Shown here piece after piece: positions 50,873 through 58,779 of a DNA stretch of 64,000 nt. A model generated the notes under the pieces. That model was given only the letters and a program-made list of their open reading frames with translations, was not told where the DNA came from and searched no databases. The position numbers were made by a program, and so were the translations under genes. Numbering within the stretch: position 1 is the first letter of the stretch; each line of letters begins with the position of its first letter. Source of the stretch: Betaproteobacteria bacterium (GTDB taxonomy: Bacteria > Pseudomonadota > Gammaproteobacteria > Burkholderiales > Rhodocyclaceae); contig JADJLT010000001.1 in the NCBI GenBank assembly GCA_016709965.1, positions 2,005,001 through 2,069,000 on the forward strand, read 5' to 3'.

Positions 50873-52708
50873 ATGTCGCAGCAAAATGAAAACCAGGGAA
50901 TGAATTTGCCGAACCCGGCCGAGATGGCCAAGACCTACGCCGAAGTCGCACAGCGCGCTTCGCGGCTGATTACCCAGTACATGGAAAAGAAGGCCAAGGA
51001 TGGCGTAGAAGCGCCGGCCGATGAGCTGGGCGTTGCCAAAGCCTTTATGGACCTGTCGTCCCGTTTGATGGCCAATCCGTACAAGATGGCCCAGACGCAG
51101 ATGAACATGATGTGGGATTACTTCTCGCTGTGGCAGAACACCAGCATGAAGATGATGGGCATGCCCGGCCCCAATCCCGTCGCAGCGCCAAAAAAGGGTG
51201 ACAACCGCTTCAAGGACGAAGACTGGGAGCAGCATTTCCTGTTCGACTTCGTCAAGCAGTCCTATCTGATCACGGCGCGTCACCTGCATGACACGGTTGC
51301 TGATACCGAAGGCCTGGACGAAGCTACCCAGACCAAGGTCAACTTTTTCACCCGCCAGTACATCGATGCGCTGTCGCCGTCAAATTTTGCCCTGACCAAT
51401 CCGGAAGTCTTCCGTGAAACCGTCAAGAGCCACGGCCAGAACCTGATCAAGGGCTTGAACAACCTGCTGCACGACGTCGAAGCCGGTGATGGCCAGCTGC
51501 GCATCCGCATGACCGATACGTCGGCCTTCGAGATGGGCAAGAACGTTGCCACGACTCAGGGCAAGGTGATCTTCCAGAACGAACTGTTCCAGCTGATCCA
51601 GTACAACCCGACGACCCCGGACCAGAACAAGAAGCCCTTCCTGATCGTTCCGCCGTGGATCAACAAGTACTACATCCTCGACCTGCGCGAGAAGAATTCG
51701 ATGGTCAAGTGGGCCACCGATCAGGGGCACACCACCTTCATCATGTCCTGGATCAATCCGGACGAGAAGCTGTCCAAGCTTTCCTTTGAGAACTACCTGC
51801 TTGAAGGCTCGCTTGAAGCCATCAATCAGGTCTGCGCCCACACCGGCGAGGACAGCGTCAATCTGGCCGGCTATTGCCTGGGTGGCACGCTGACCATGAC
51901 GACCCTGGCTTACATGGCTGCCAAGAAGGACAAGCGCGCCAATTCGGCCACCTTCTTCACCACCATGCTGGACTTTTCGGATCCGGGCGAACTGGGTATC
52001 TTCCTTGACGAAGGCGCCGTGTCCGGCCTCGAAAAGCGAATGGCTGAAAAGGGCTTCCTGGAAGGTTCGGAAATGGCCGGCACGTTCAACATGCTGCGCG
52101 CCAATGACCTGATCTGGTCCTTCGTGGTCAACAATTACCTGATGGGCAAGGATCCGTTCCCGTTCGACCTGCTCTACTGGAACTCCGATTCGACCCGCAT
52201 GCCGGCCGCGATGCACAGCTTCTACCTGCGCAACATGTACCTCGGTAACCTGCTCAAGGAGCCGGGTGGTATTGAACTGGGCGGCGTCAAGATCGACATC
52301 AGCAAGGTCAAGACACCGTGCTACTTCATCTCCACGATCGAAGATCACATTGCTCCGTGGAAGAGCACCTACATGGGGGCCCGTCTGCCGTCCGGCAAGA
52401 CCAAGTTTGTGCTGGGTGGCTCCGGCCATATCGCCGGTATCGTCAATCCGCCGGCCGCCAACAAATATGGCTTCTGGACCAATGATGCCACCGACGGCAA
52501 CCTGCCGGAAAGCCCGGATGACTTCCTTGCTGGCGCTACCCAGAACGCAGGTTCGTGGTGGACGCACTGGAACGAATGGGTTACCAGTCTGCCGGGCGGT
52601 TCTGCCAAGGTCAAGGCGCGCAAGCCGGAAGATGGTGCACTCCCTGTCATCGAAGATGCGCCGGGTGCCTATGTCAAGTTCCGTCTGGATACCCAGAAAA
52701 AAGCCTGA
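50873..52708 (+). CDS. phaC: Class I poly(3-hydroxyalkanoate) synthase
   Basis: 611 residues. The lipase-like box GYCLGG contains the catalytic Cys at about residue 335; the triad Asp is in STIEDHIAPW and the His in GGSGHIAGIVNPP. Length and sequence match class I synthases (single-subunit PhaC). It polymerises 3-hydroxyacyl-CoA into PHA granules. No phaA/phaB is adjacent, but thiolase and SDR enzymes elsewhere in the window could help supply monomers. A strong terminator follows. Confidence 0.95.
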   Translation: MSQQNENQGMNLPNPAEMAKTYAEVAQRASRLITQYMEKKAKDGVEAPADELGVAKAFMDLSSRLMANPYKMAQTQMNMMWDYFSLWQNTSMKMMGMPGPNPVAAPKKGDNRFKDEDWEQHFLFDFVKQSYLITARHLHDTVADTEGLDEATQTKVNFFTRQYIDALSPSNFALTNPEVFRETVKSHGQNLIKGLNNLLHDVEAGDGQLRIRMTDTSAFEMGKNVATTQGKVIFQNELFQLIQYNPTTPDQNKKPFLIVPPWINKYYILDLREKNSMVKWATDQGHTTFIMSWINPDEKLSKLSFENYLLEGSLEAINQVCAHTGEDSVNLAGYCLGGTLTMTTLAYMAAKKDKRANSATFFTTMLDFSDPGELGIFLDEGAVSGLEKRMAEKGFLEGSEMAGTFNMLRANDLIWSFVVNNYLMGKDPFPFDLLYWNSDSTRMPAAMHSFYLRNMYLGNLLKEPGGIELGGVKIDISKVKTPCYFISTIEDHIAPWKSTYMGARLPSGKTKFVLGGSGHIAGIVNPPAANKYGFWTNDATDGNLPESPDDFLAGATQNAGSWWTHWNEWVTSLPGGSAKVKARKPEDGALPVIEDAPGAYVKFRLDTQKKA

Positions 52709-52731
52709 AAATCAATTCAAGCTTGAATAAA

Positions 52732-52757
52732 AAAGGAGGCTTCGGCCTCCTTTTTTA
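52732..52757 (+). terminator. Rho-independent terminator after phaC
   Basis: AAAGGAGGC, TTCG loop, GCCTCCTTT: a 9-bp stem followed by more T. It ends the phaC transcript. Confidence 0.93.
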
Positions 52758-52817
52758 TTTTGAGAACCATGAGCGATCCGATGTGTCATACCTGCATAGA
52801 CCGAAAGGAGGCCTGCC

Positions 52818-53102
52818 ATGTTTGACTCGCCCGTTGTCTCCATCCATATTCCTCAGGTATTGCGTGGTTTTGTTGGTGGTCACGATGAAATCACTGCCAG
52901 TGGCGATACTGTCGGTGACGTGATTGACGCGCTCGGTCACGAATACCCGGCCATTCGTTCCTACCTGATATCGATGTCCGGTGAATTGCAGCCGGGTGTG
53001 GCGGTTTTCCTTGGACCAAGGAGTGTTCGCGAACTGCAGGGCTTGGCAACACCGATTGATCAGGAAGAGGTGGTCAGCATCGTGCCGATTGGTGCGCTCT
53101 GA
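52818..53102 (+). CDS. MoaD/ThiS-family ubiquitin-like protein without the terminal Gly-Gly
   Basis: 94 residues preceded by AAGGAGG. The beta-grasp pattern (VSIHIPQVLRGFVGG, then GELQPGVAVFLG and EEVVSIVPIGAL) matches MoaD/ThiS-like sulfur carriers. The chain ends GAL, not GG, so it cannot be adenylated and thiolated in the usual way unless trimmed. A binding-only role is more likely. No partner E1 enzyme is nearby. Confidence 0.78.
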   Translation: MFDSPVVSIHIPQVLRGFVGGHDEITASGDTVGDVIDALGHEYPAIRSYLISMSGELQPGVAVFLGPRSVRELQGLATPIDQEEVVSIVPIGAL

Positions 53103-53150
53103 AAATTTCAGTTTTAGTCGAAATTTCCGGTTGACCGCAGCAATCTCTCC
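53103..53150 (+). repeat. Copy 7 of the ~40-bp dispersed repeat
   Basis: AAAATTTCAGTTTTAGTCG then AAATTTCCGGTTGACCGCAG and CAATCTC. It begins right at the MoaD-like stop codon and fills the convergent gap to ubiT. Confidence 0.75.
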
Positions 53151-53172
53151 GGATGCCTTTGGGGGCTTCAGG

Positions 53173-53634
53173 TCAGTGACGAAATGGCGCCAGTCGGCCA
53201 GGAAGGCTCGGCCACTCAATGGCATCGAGCATGTTTTTGACGATCAGGCCCAGTTCCGTGTCGCCGGTGATTTCCAGCTCACGATTGAAAAAGAGCGTGT
53301 CTGGATCTTCCTGACGGGTCAGTAGCTGCAGGTAGGCCGAAAGATTGGCTTCGAAGGCGAGGTGAGGCTCGCGTACGGGACGAAATACCGGACGAAACAG
53401 GCCGTCGCGAAAAGTGTAGGACGCTTCTCCACCACTATCCAGCACCCGCACGCGAAACTGCTTGTCTTCGAGCAAGGCGAGTTCGCTTTCGGGTAGCAGC
53501 TTCATTTTCAGCGCAGCGTTCAGGGCGCCGACCAAGACCAAGGCATGCGGCCATTGCGGCAGCTTTCGGCCCAGGCTGCCAATGAACGTGGGCAGACGAA
53601 ATTTCGGGATGCTGAACGGCTCGTTGATGATCAT
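53173..53634 (-). CDS. ubiT: UbiT, SCP2-domain factor of O2-independent ubiquinone synthesis
   Basis: 153 residues from ATG 53634. SCP2/lipid-binding domain: LPQWPHALVLVGALNAALKM, YLQLLTRQEDPDTLFFNRELEITGDTELGLIVKNMLD. UbiT is a membrane-linked lipid-binding partner needed with UbiU and UbiV for anaerobic ubiquinone synthesis. It is the last gene of the ubiU-ubiV-ubiT operon and lies 10 nt after ubiV. Confidence 0.92.
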   Translation of the reverse strand: MIINEPFSIPKFRLPTFIGSLGRKLPQWPHALVLVGALNAALKMKLLPESELALLEDKQFRVRVLDSGGEASYTFRDGLFRPVFRPVREPHLAFEANLSAYLQLLTRQEDPDTLFFNRELEITGDTELGLIVKNMLDAIEWPSLPGRLAPFRH

Positions 53635-53644
53635 GCTCCTTGTT

Positions 53645-54547
53645 TCATGCACCCAAGTGGGCGAGGGCTCGCGTGTGGTGCTGGTGGATGCCGGCATCGC
53701 CAAACCAGTAGCCGTCGACCAAACCGCTTGTGCTCCATGTTTGGCAATCGACTTGAGCTGATTCACCGCGCCGGGCTGCATCAAAGGCTGCAATGATTTC
53801 GTCGATATGCGCCTTTTGCGGGCTGATGCGGACGATATCGATACCCATCTTCAGCATCTCCGGAATTTCATGCAGCAGGTTGTAGCTCTGCGCAGACATG
53901 GTCTGGATGCCATTGATGGTCAGGAAATCCTGCCCCTCACGGGTTTTCAAGGTCAGGCCTTCGCTATGGTCGAGACACTTGAACTGGCAATCATCCTTGT
54001 TCAGGTCGTAATGGCGTGCCGTGAAACAGCGCGCCGAGAACGCGAGAGGAATCTTGCCAAATGCGAAGACTTCAGTCTCGACGCCTGCCGGCTTGCACCG
54101 GTGCAGCGTCTCGATCATCGCCCGCGTGCCCTCCAGTGGCGGAACCCAGCGATTCAGACCAAAGCGGGCGAAAGAGGCCAGTGTTGCCTCGTTGTAGATG
54201 TTCAGGTGCGGACCGGCGACGAAATCCTTGCCGTGCACGAGGTTGACGGCGCCAAGATCGTTGGCCTCGAGCATGCAACCAGCATCGTCAATCAGGCGAC
54301 GTAGCGCCTTCAGGTCGCTTTCGGATTCGATCAAAGCCTGCGCCGAAACGACGACTTGTTTGCCGGCATCGGTCAGATCGCGGGCCAGGCAAATCCAGTC
54401 GGTGGTCCGAAGTTGCTGGCGACGCGAACAAACGACTTCGCCGACATAGATGATGTCGAGAGCGGGGTTCTCTGCCATTTCGGCATAGAACGCCATCACT
54501 TCAGCCTTGGGCCAGAAATAGAGAAGGGGGCCGAGCGAGAGTTTCAT
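53645..54547 (-). CDS. ubiV: UbiV, U32-family O2-independent hydroxylase subunit
   Basis: 300 residues from ATG 54547. U32-family fold with the Fe-S cysteine-bearing region (ARCFTARHYDLNKDDCQFKC) and a further Cys near VVCSRRQQLR. UbiV and UbiU form a [4Fe-4S] heterodimer that hydroxylates the ubiquinone precursor without O2. The start MKLSLGPLLYFWPK matches the family. It is 13 nt after ubiU. Confidence 0.93.
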   Translation of the reverse strand: MKLSLGPLLYFWPKAEVMAFYAEMAENPALDIIYVGEVVCSRRQQLRTTDWICLARDLTDAGKQVVVSAQALIESESDLKALRRLIDDAGCMLEANDLGAVNLVHGKDFVAGPHLNIYNEATLASFARFGLNRWVPPLEGTRAMIETLHRCKPAGVETEVFAFGKIPLAFSARCFTARHYDLNKDDCQFKCLDHSEGLTLKTREGQDFLTINGIQTMSAQSYNLLHEIPEMLKMGIDIVRISPQKAHIDEIIAAFDAARRGESAQVDCQTWSTSGLVDGYWFGDAGIHQHHTRALAHLGA

Positions 54548-54560
54548 CCAGAGTGTTCCT

Positions 54561-55568
54561 TTAACGCCATGGCCGACTGTAGGCCCCCAGCGTTGCCTGG
54601 CTGCCTTCGGAAACCTTGGCCAGATCCGATTGCCAGGCTGGCTTGATGTAAAAATGCTCAGCACTGTCGCGTAACGCATCGAGCGCGGCGCGCAAGGTGC
54701 GGGTGACTTGCGCAACGTAGGTCGGGCTGCGTTGGCGTCCTTCAACCTTGATCGCCTTCACCCCAATCTTGATGATGTCAGGCAGGATTTCCAGTACGTT
54801 GAGGCTGGTTGGCTCTTCCAGCGCGTAGTAGGTCTCGCCCTGTACTTCGAAGCGGCCTTTGCACAGAGTGGGGTAACCGGCCGGCTCGTCATCGCCAAAG
54901 CAGTCAATCAAGATGCCGTTCAAACGCGTTTCCATGGCACCAGGCTTTTTGTCCCACTTGACGTACTTGGCCGGGGAGCAGGCGCCGACGGTGTTGGGGG
55001 ATTCGCCGCAGGCGTAGGATGACAACCAGCAGCGCCCCTCGTTCATGACACAAAGGCTGCCAAAGCCGAAGACCTCGATTTCAACGGTCGTGTTCTTGAT
55101 GACGTGCTCGACCTGGGCCAGGGTCAGAACGCGTGGTAACACGGCGCGGCGGATGCCGAATTCGCGCTGGCAGAAATTGATGGCTTCGTAACTCGTGGCC
55201 GAGCCCTGCACGGATAGATGCAGGCGTTGTTGCGGGTGGCGCTGCCGGGCGTAATCGAGCAGGCCGATATCGGCCAGGATAATGGCGTCTGCACCCTGAT
55301 CGACCGCGGCATCGACGGCATTCTGCCAGTCCTGCACCCGGCCGGCCTGCGGAAAGGTATTGATTGCCAACAGGATTTCCCGGCCTTTGGCATGCGCGTA
55401 ACGGACACCTTCAGCCATGGTCTTCGCATCGAAATTAAGACCGGCAAAATTGCGGGCATTGGTGTCGTTCTTGAAGCCGAGATAGACGGCATCCGCACCG
55501 TTGTCGATGGCTACCTTGAGCGCCGGCAGGCTGCCGGCAGGACAAACGAGGTCGGGAAGGAAGGCCAT
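54561..55568 (-). CDS. ubiU: UbiU, U32-family O2-independent hydroxylase subunit
   Basis: 335 residues. Starts MAFLPDLVCPAGSLPALKVA. The cluster ligands lie in CVMNEGRCWLSSYACGESPN and further on at AKYVKWDKKPGAMETR...DCF. Partner of UbiV. First gene of the operon behind an FNR-type promoter, which fits induction without oxygen in a facultatively anaerobic, denitrifying or (per)chlorate-respiring bacterium. Confidence 0.94.
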   Translation of the reverse strand: MAFLPDLVCPAGSLPALKVAIDNGADAVYLGFKNDTNARNFAGLNFDAKTMAEGVRYAHAKGREILLAINTFPQAGRVQDWQNAVDAAVDQGADAIILADIGLLDYARQRHPQQRLHLSVQGSATSYEAINFCQREFGIRRAVLPRVLTLAQVEHVIKNTTVEIEVFGFGSLCVMNEGRCWLSSYACGESPNTVGACSPAKYVKWDKKPGAMETRLNGILIDCFGDDEPAGYPTLCKGRFEVQGETYYALEEPTSLNVLEILPDIIKIGVKAIKVEGRQRSPTYVAQVTRTLRAALDALRDSAEHFYIKPAWQSDLAKVSEGSQATLGAYSRPWR

Positions 55569-55595
55569 GGAGACATCCTTGATATCAAGCGGCGG

Positions 55596-55636
55596 AGTAT
55601 ATCCAGCTCTGCCAGAGAGCCATTGATCCTCGTCAA
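55596..55636 (-). promoter_or_regulatory. FNR-dependent promoter of ubiU-ubiV-ubiT
   Basis: On the minus strand TTGAC-GAGG-ATCAA (55623-55636) differs by one base from the FNR box TTGAT-N4-ATCAA. TATACT (55596-55601) is a good -10 element. The predicted start near 55588 places the box centre at about -41.5, the class II position, with a 20-nt leader carrying AAGGAT. Confidence 0.8.
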
Positions 55637-55765
55637 ATCGTCAGCTCATGTCGGGGTCACGCATCCCTTTTCGGCATTAATATATGCTTATTCGCCTGAT
55701 ATTGACTCAGCATCCTTGAGGTATGATTTTATCGATGATTCGTGGTATCAAAAAAGGGTTGAGCA

Positions 55766-56662
55766 ATGACTAAGGAGCGAGTTCTTGTTGTCGATGATGA
55801 GCAGTTGAATCTGTTCATCATCGAGGAATTTCTGGAGCAGGAAGACGTCGAACTCGAGACGCACAGTGACCCATTGGCCGCGTGGGCCAGCCTGATTGCA
55901 CCGGACAGCAATTTTTCGCTGGTCGTGCTTGATCGGATGATGCCGGAACTGGATGGCATGGAGTTCCTGCGCCGGATGAAGCGTGAAACACGCTTCGCTG
56001 ATATCCCGGTCATCATGCAGACTGCAGCCTCGTCACCTGATCAGGTGCGAGAAGGTCTTGAAGCGGGTGCTTACTACTACCTGACCAAACCCTACGAACC
56101 GGAAGCGCTCATTTCAATTGTCCGGGTAGCGATGGAAGACAGGCGGGCGCGCAGTCAGTTGCGTACCAGGGCAGCCCGTCTTGAAGATGCGCAGAAGCTG
56201 ATTTCCAACGTCGAATACCGCTTTGTTACGATGGATGACATTACCAGCCTGGTGCCTGTTCTGGCCAGTATGTGTCCGGTTCCGGATGTGGTTGCGCCAG
56301 GCCTCTCCGACCTGATGGTCAATGCCATCGAGCACGGGAATCTAGGCGTGACCTACCAGGAAAAGTCATCGCTGAAATGGGAGGGGGACTGGGAGGGGGA
56401 AATCAACCGTCGCCTTGCGCTACCGCAGTATTGTGATCGTTTTGCGACGATTCGCCTGGAGCGAAATGCGGGTTCTGTGGTGTTTACGATTTCCGATCAA
56501 GGGGATGGATTCGATTGGTACAAATTCCTGGGTTTTGATCCGGACCGAGCTTTCGATCCCAATGGCCGAGGTATCGCCATGGCCAAGATGATGAGCTTCA
56601 CTTCGCTTGAATATCAGGGCAAGGGTAATGTGGTCGTTGCTTCGGTCAGTACCGGAGCCTGA
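55766..56662 (+). CDS. Response regulator with REC and GHKL ATPase domains
   Basis: 298 residues. REC domain with phospho-acceptor Asp56 (VVLDRMMPELDG) and Lys in YLTKPYEPE. After a linker comes a HATPase_c/anti-sigma-like domain: SDLMVNAIEHGNLGV is the N box, ISDQGDGFDW and NGRGIAMAK the G boxes. There is no dimerisation His region. It may act as a serine kinase / anti-sigma antagonist controlled by phosphorylation. No partner kinase or STAS protein adjoins it. Confidence 0.85.
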   Translation: MTKERVLVVDDEQLNLFIIEEFLEQEDVELETHSDPLAAWASLIAPDSNFSLVVLDRMMPELDGMEFLRRMKRETRFADIPVIMQTAASSPDQVREGLEAGAYYYLTKPYEPEALISIVRVAMEDRRARSQLRTRAARLEDAQKLISNVEYRFVTMDDITSLVPVLASMCPVPDVVAPGLSDLMVNAIEHGNLGVTYQEKSSLKWEGDWEGEINRRLALPQYCDRFATIRLERNAGSVVFTISDQGDGFDWYKFLGFDPDRAFDPNGRGIAMAKMMSFTSLEYQGKGNVVVASVSTGA

Positions 56663-56665
56663 CAA

Positions 56666-57670
56666 TCAACGGGTGATGATCGTGGGCTGGTAGCCCAGCG
56701 CCCCTCGTATTTTTTCTGCCACCCGTTCCGCGTCGCTGCGACTGGCATAAGGCCCGAGATGAAGGCGATGGATGCCGTCGCCGGGATTGACCCGCATGCT
56801 TTCGTTGAGCCAGTCCAGTTCCTGCAACAGGTGATTCTTCAGGTTCTCGGCGTTGTCCTGGCTGGAGAAAGCACCAAGTTGCAGATAAATGCCTTTTATA
56901 GCGCCTGTTTCGCCCGGCGTGCTGATTTTCGCTGCTGCCCGAGGCGGTTGCTCCTCAATTGCCATTTGCCTGGACAGTTGTTCGATCTCGTCCTTGTCCG
57001 ATGTCGTAGGGCGGGGCGGTGGCGATAATTGGGCATAGCTGGTACTGCTCGCCTCGCCGGGGATGATCGCTTCGACATCGACCTGACCGCTGCCGCCATT
57101 GACCAAGCCAAGCTTGTAGGCAGCGGTATAGGATAGATCAATGACTCGGTCGGCATGGAAGGGGCCGCGGTCAATGACGCGGACGACCACGGTCTTGCCG
57201 CTCTGGACGTTGGTGACGCGGACGTAGGAAGGCAGTGCCAGCGTGGGGTGGGCCGCAGTCATTGCGAACATGTCGTACGGTTCGCCGATCGAAGTTTTCT
57301 GACCGTGGAATTTTTTGCCGTACCAACTGGCGATGCCGCGTGCCTTGTAGGGTTTTACTGCGGTGTTTGGTACGTATTCCTTGCCGAGTACCACGTAAGG
57401 TTTGGTCGCTGGCTTGTGCAGCGGCTCCCATTTCGGGGCTGCATCAGGGATGTCATCCAGTCCTTCCGGGATCTCTTCTGCCGGACCATCATCCTTGTAG
57501 AAGCCACCACCGCGTTTTAGCACGGCGGTCGGCTTTTTTGTCGGTGTCGGAGATTTGGAAATCGGACGTTTTTCGCCGTCGACCGTAGGCGTTTGCATCG
57601 GGGCAGGCGGTACGCTGCCACAAGCAGCCAGCAGAATGGTCAGGGCAAGCGTGGTGATGCGCAAGGTCAT
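56666..57670 (-). CDS. rlpA: Septal-ring lytic transglycosylase RlpA
   Basis: 334 residues from ATG 57670. A lipoprotein signal ends at LAAC (Cys17). The double-psi beta-barrel domain has GIASWYGKKFHGQKTSIGE with the catalytic His and VVVRVIDRGPFHADRVIDLSYTAA. The C-terminal SPOR domain (YLQLGAFSSQDNAENLKNHL) binds denuded septal peptidoglycan. It starts with an ATGA overlap with mrdB, the usual context. Confidence 0.94.
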   Translation of the reverse strand: MTLRITTLALTILLAACGSVPPAPMQTPTVDGEKRPISKSPTPTKKPTAVLKRGGGFYKDDGPAEEIPEGLDDIPDAAPKWEPLHKPATKPYVVLGKEYVPNTAVKPYKARGIASWYGKKFHGQKTSIGEPYDMFAMTAAHPTLALPSYVRVTNVQSGKTVVVRVIDRGPFHADRVIDLSYTAAYKLGLVNGGSGQVDVEAIIPGEASSTSYAQLSPPPRPTTSDKDEIEQLSRQMAIEEQPPRAAAKISTPGETGAIKGIYLQLGAFSSQDNAENLKNHLLQELDWLNESMRVNPGDGIHRLHLGPYASRSDAERVAEKIRGALGYQPTIITR

Positions 57671-58779
57671 TTTTTGACGAGCATCCGGTGCGTATGGATG
57701 GACATCAGAATACCGACACCGAGGAAAAGTGTCACCAGCGCCGTGCCACCATAGCTCATGAAGGGCAGCGGCACGCCGACGACCGGCAGAATGCCGCTGA
57801 CCATGCCCATGTTGATAAAGGCATAGGTGAAGAAGCCCAGCGTGATGGCCCCGGCAAGCAGGCGAGAGAATAGCGTGGGTGCGCCCGAGGCGATGATCAA
57901 GCCGCGGCCAATGAGCAGGGTGTATAGAAAAATAAGCAGTACATTGCCAATCAGTCCCCATTCTTCGGAATAAACGGCAAAGATGAAATCGGTATGTTTT
58001 TCAGGGATGAATTCAAGATGGGTCTGGGTACCATTCAGGTAGCCCTTGCCGAAGGCTCCCCCGGAGCCGATGGCGATAGTCGATTGAATGATGTGGTAAC
58101 CGGCGCCGAGTGGGTCGGTGGTCGGGTCGATCAATGTCAGGATCCGTTTGCGTTGATAGTCATGCATCATGCCCCAGATGAGCGGTGCAGCGGAGCCGCC
58201 GACGACGATCAGCCCGGCAATGACTTTCCAGGGTAGTCCGGCGAAAAAGATAACGTAAAAGCCGGCAGAGCCGACCAGTAGCGCCGTACCGAGGTCGGGT
58301 TGCTTGGCAATCAGCGCGAAAGGAACGAGCAGCAATAGCGCGGCCACCATGTAATGCTTCAACCTCAAGGTCGCTTCATATTTCTGGAAATACCAGGCAA
58401 GCATGAGTGGCATGGCAATTTTCATGATTTCGGATGGCTGAATGCGCGTAAATCCCAGTGGTAGCCAGCGCTTTGCGCCATTGACCTTGATCCCGAACGC
58501 GAATACAGCGACGAGCAGAATGAGCCCGAGGATGTAAAGCGGAATGGCAAAATTCATCAGCTTTTGTGGTGGCAAGCGGGAGACAAACCACATGATGGTC
58601 ATTGCCACGCCCATATTGCCGAGTTGCGATAGTACGCGTTGGTTGCCGTCAAACGTGGCGGAATACACGGTGGCAAGACCAACCCCCATGATGGCCAGGG
58701 TGATGAAAAAAAGCGGAAAATCTATATGGGCGATCAACTGTCGCCAACCGCGACGAAGGGTGCCGGCAATATCGATCAT
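57667..58779 (-). CDS. mrdB: RodA peptidoglycan glycosyltransferase (SEDS)
   Basis: 370 residues, about 10 helices. WLPLGFTRIQPSEIMKIAMPL and VPLPFMSYGGTALVTLFLGVGILMS are the SEDS signatures. It polymerises glycan strands with PBP2 during elongation. It overlaps mrdA by four bases and rlpA by four, so the whole set is co-translated. Confidence 0.95.
   Translation of the reverse strand: MIDIAGTLRRGWRQLIAHIDFPLFFITLAIMGVGLATVYSATFDGNQRVLSQLGNMGVAMTIMWFVSRLPPQKLMNFAIPLYILGLILLVAVFAFGIKVNGAKRWLPLGFTRIQPSEIMKIAMPLMLAWYFQKYEATLRLKHYMVAALLLLVPFALIAKQPDLGTALLVGSAGFYVIFFAGLPWKVIAGLIVVGGSAAPLIWGMMHDYQRKRILTLIDPTTDPLGAGYHIIQSTIAIGSGGAFGKGYLNGTQTHLEFIPEKHTDFIFAVYSEEWGLIGNVLLIFLYTLLIGRGLIIASGAPTLFSRLLAGAITLGFFTYAFINMGMVSGILPVVGVPLPFMSYGGTALVTLFLGVGILMSIHTHRMLVKK

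Noticed and set aside
57550..57592. Repeat-like CGTCGACCGTAGG within rlpA
   Set aside because: Only the short core is similar and it is coding sequence in a disordered linker; not counted as a copy.
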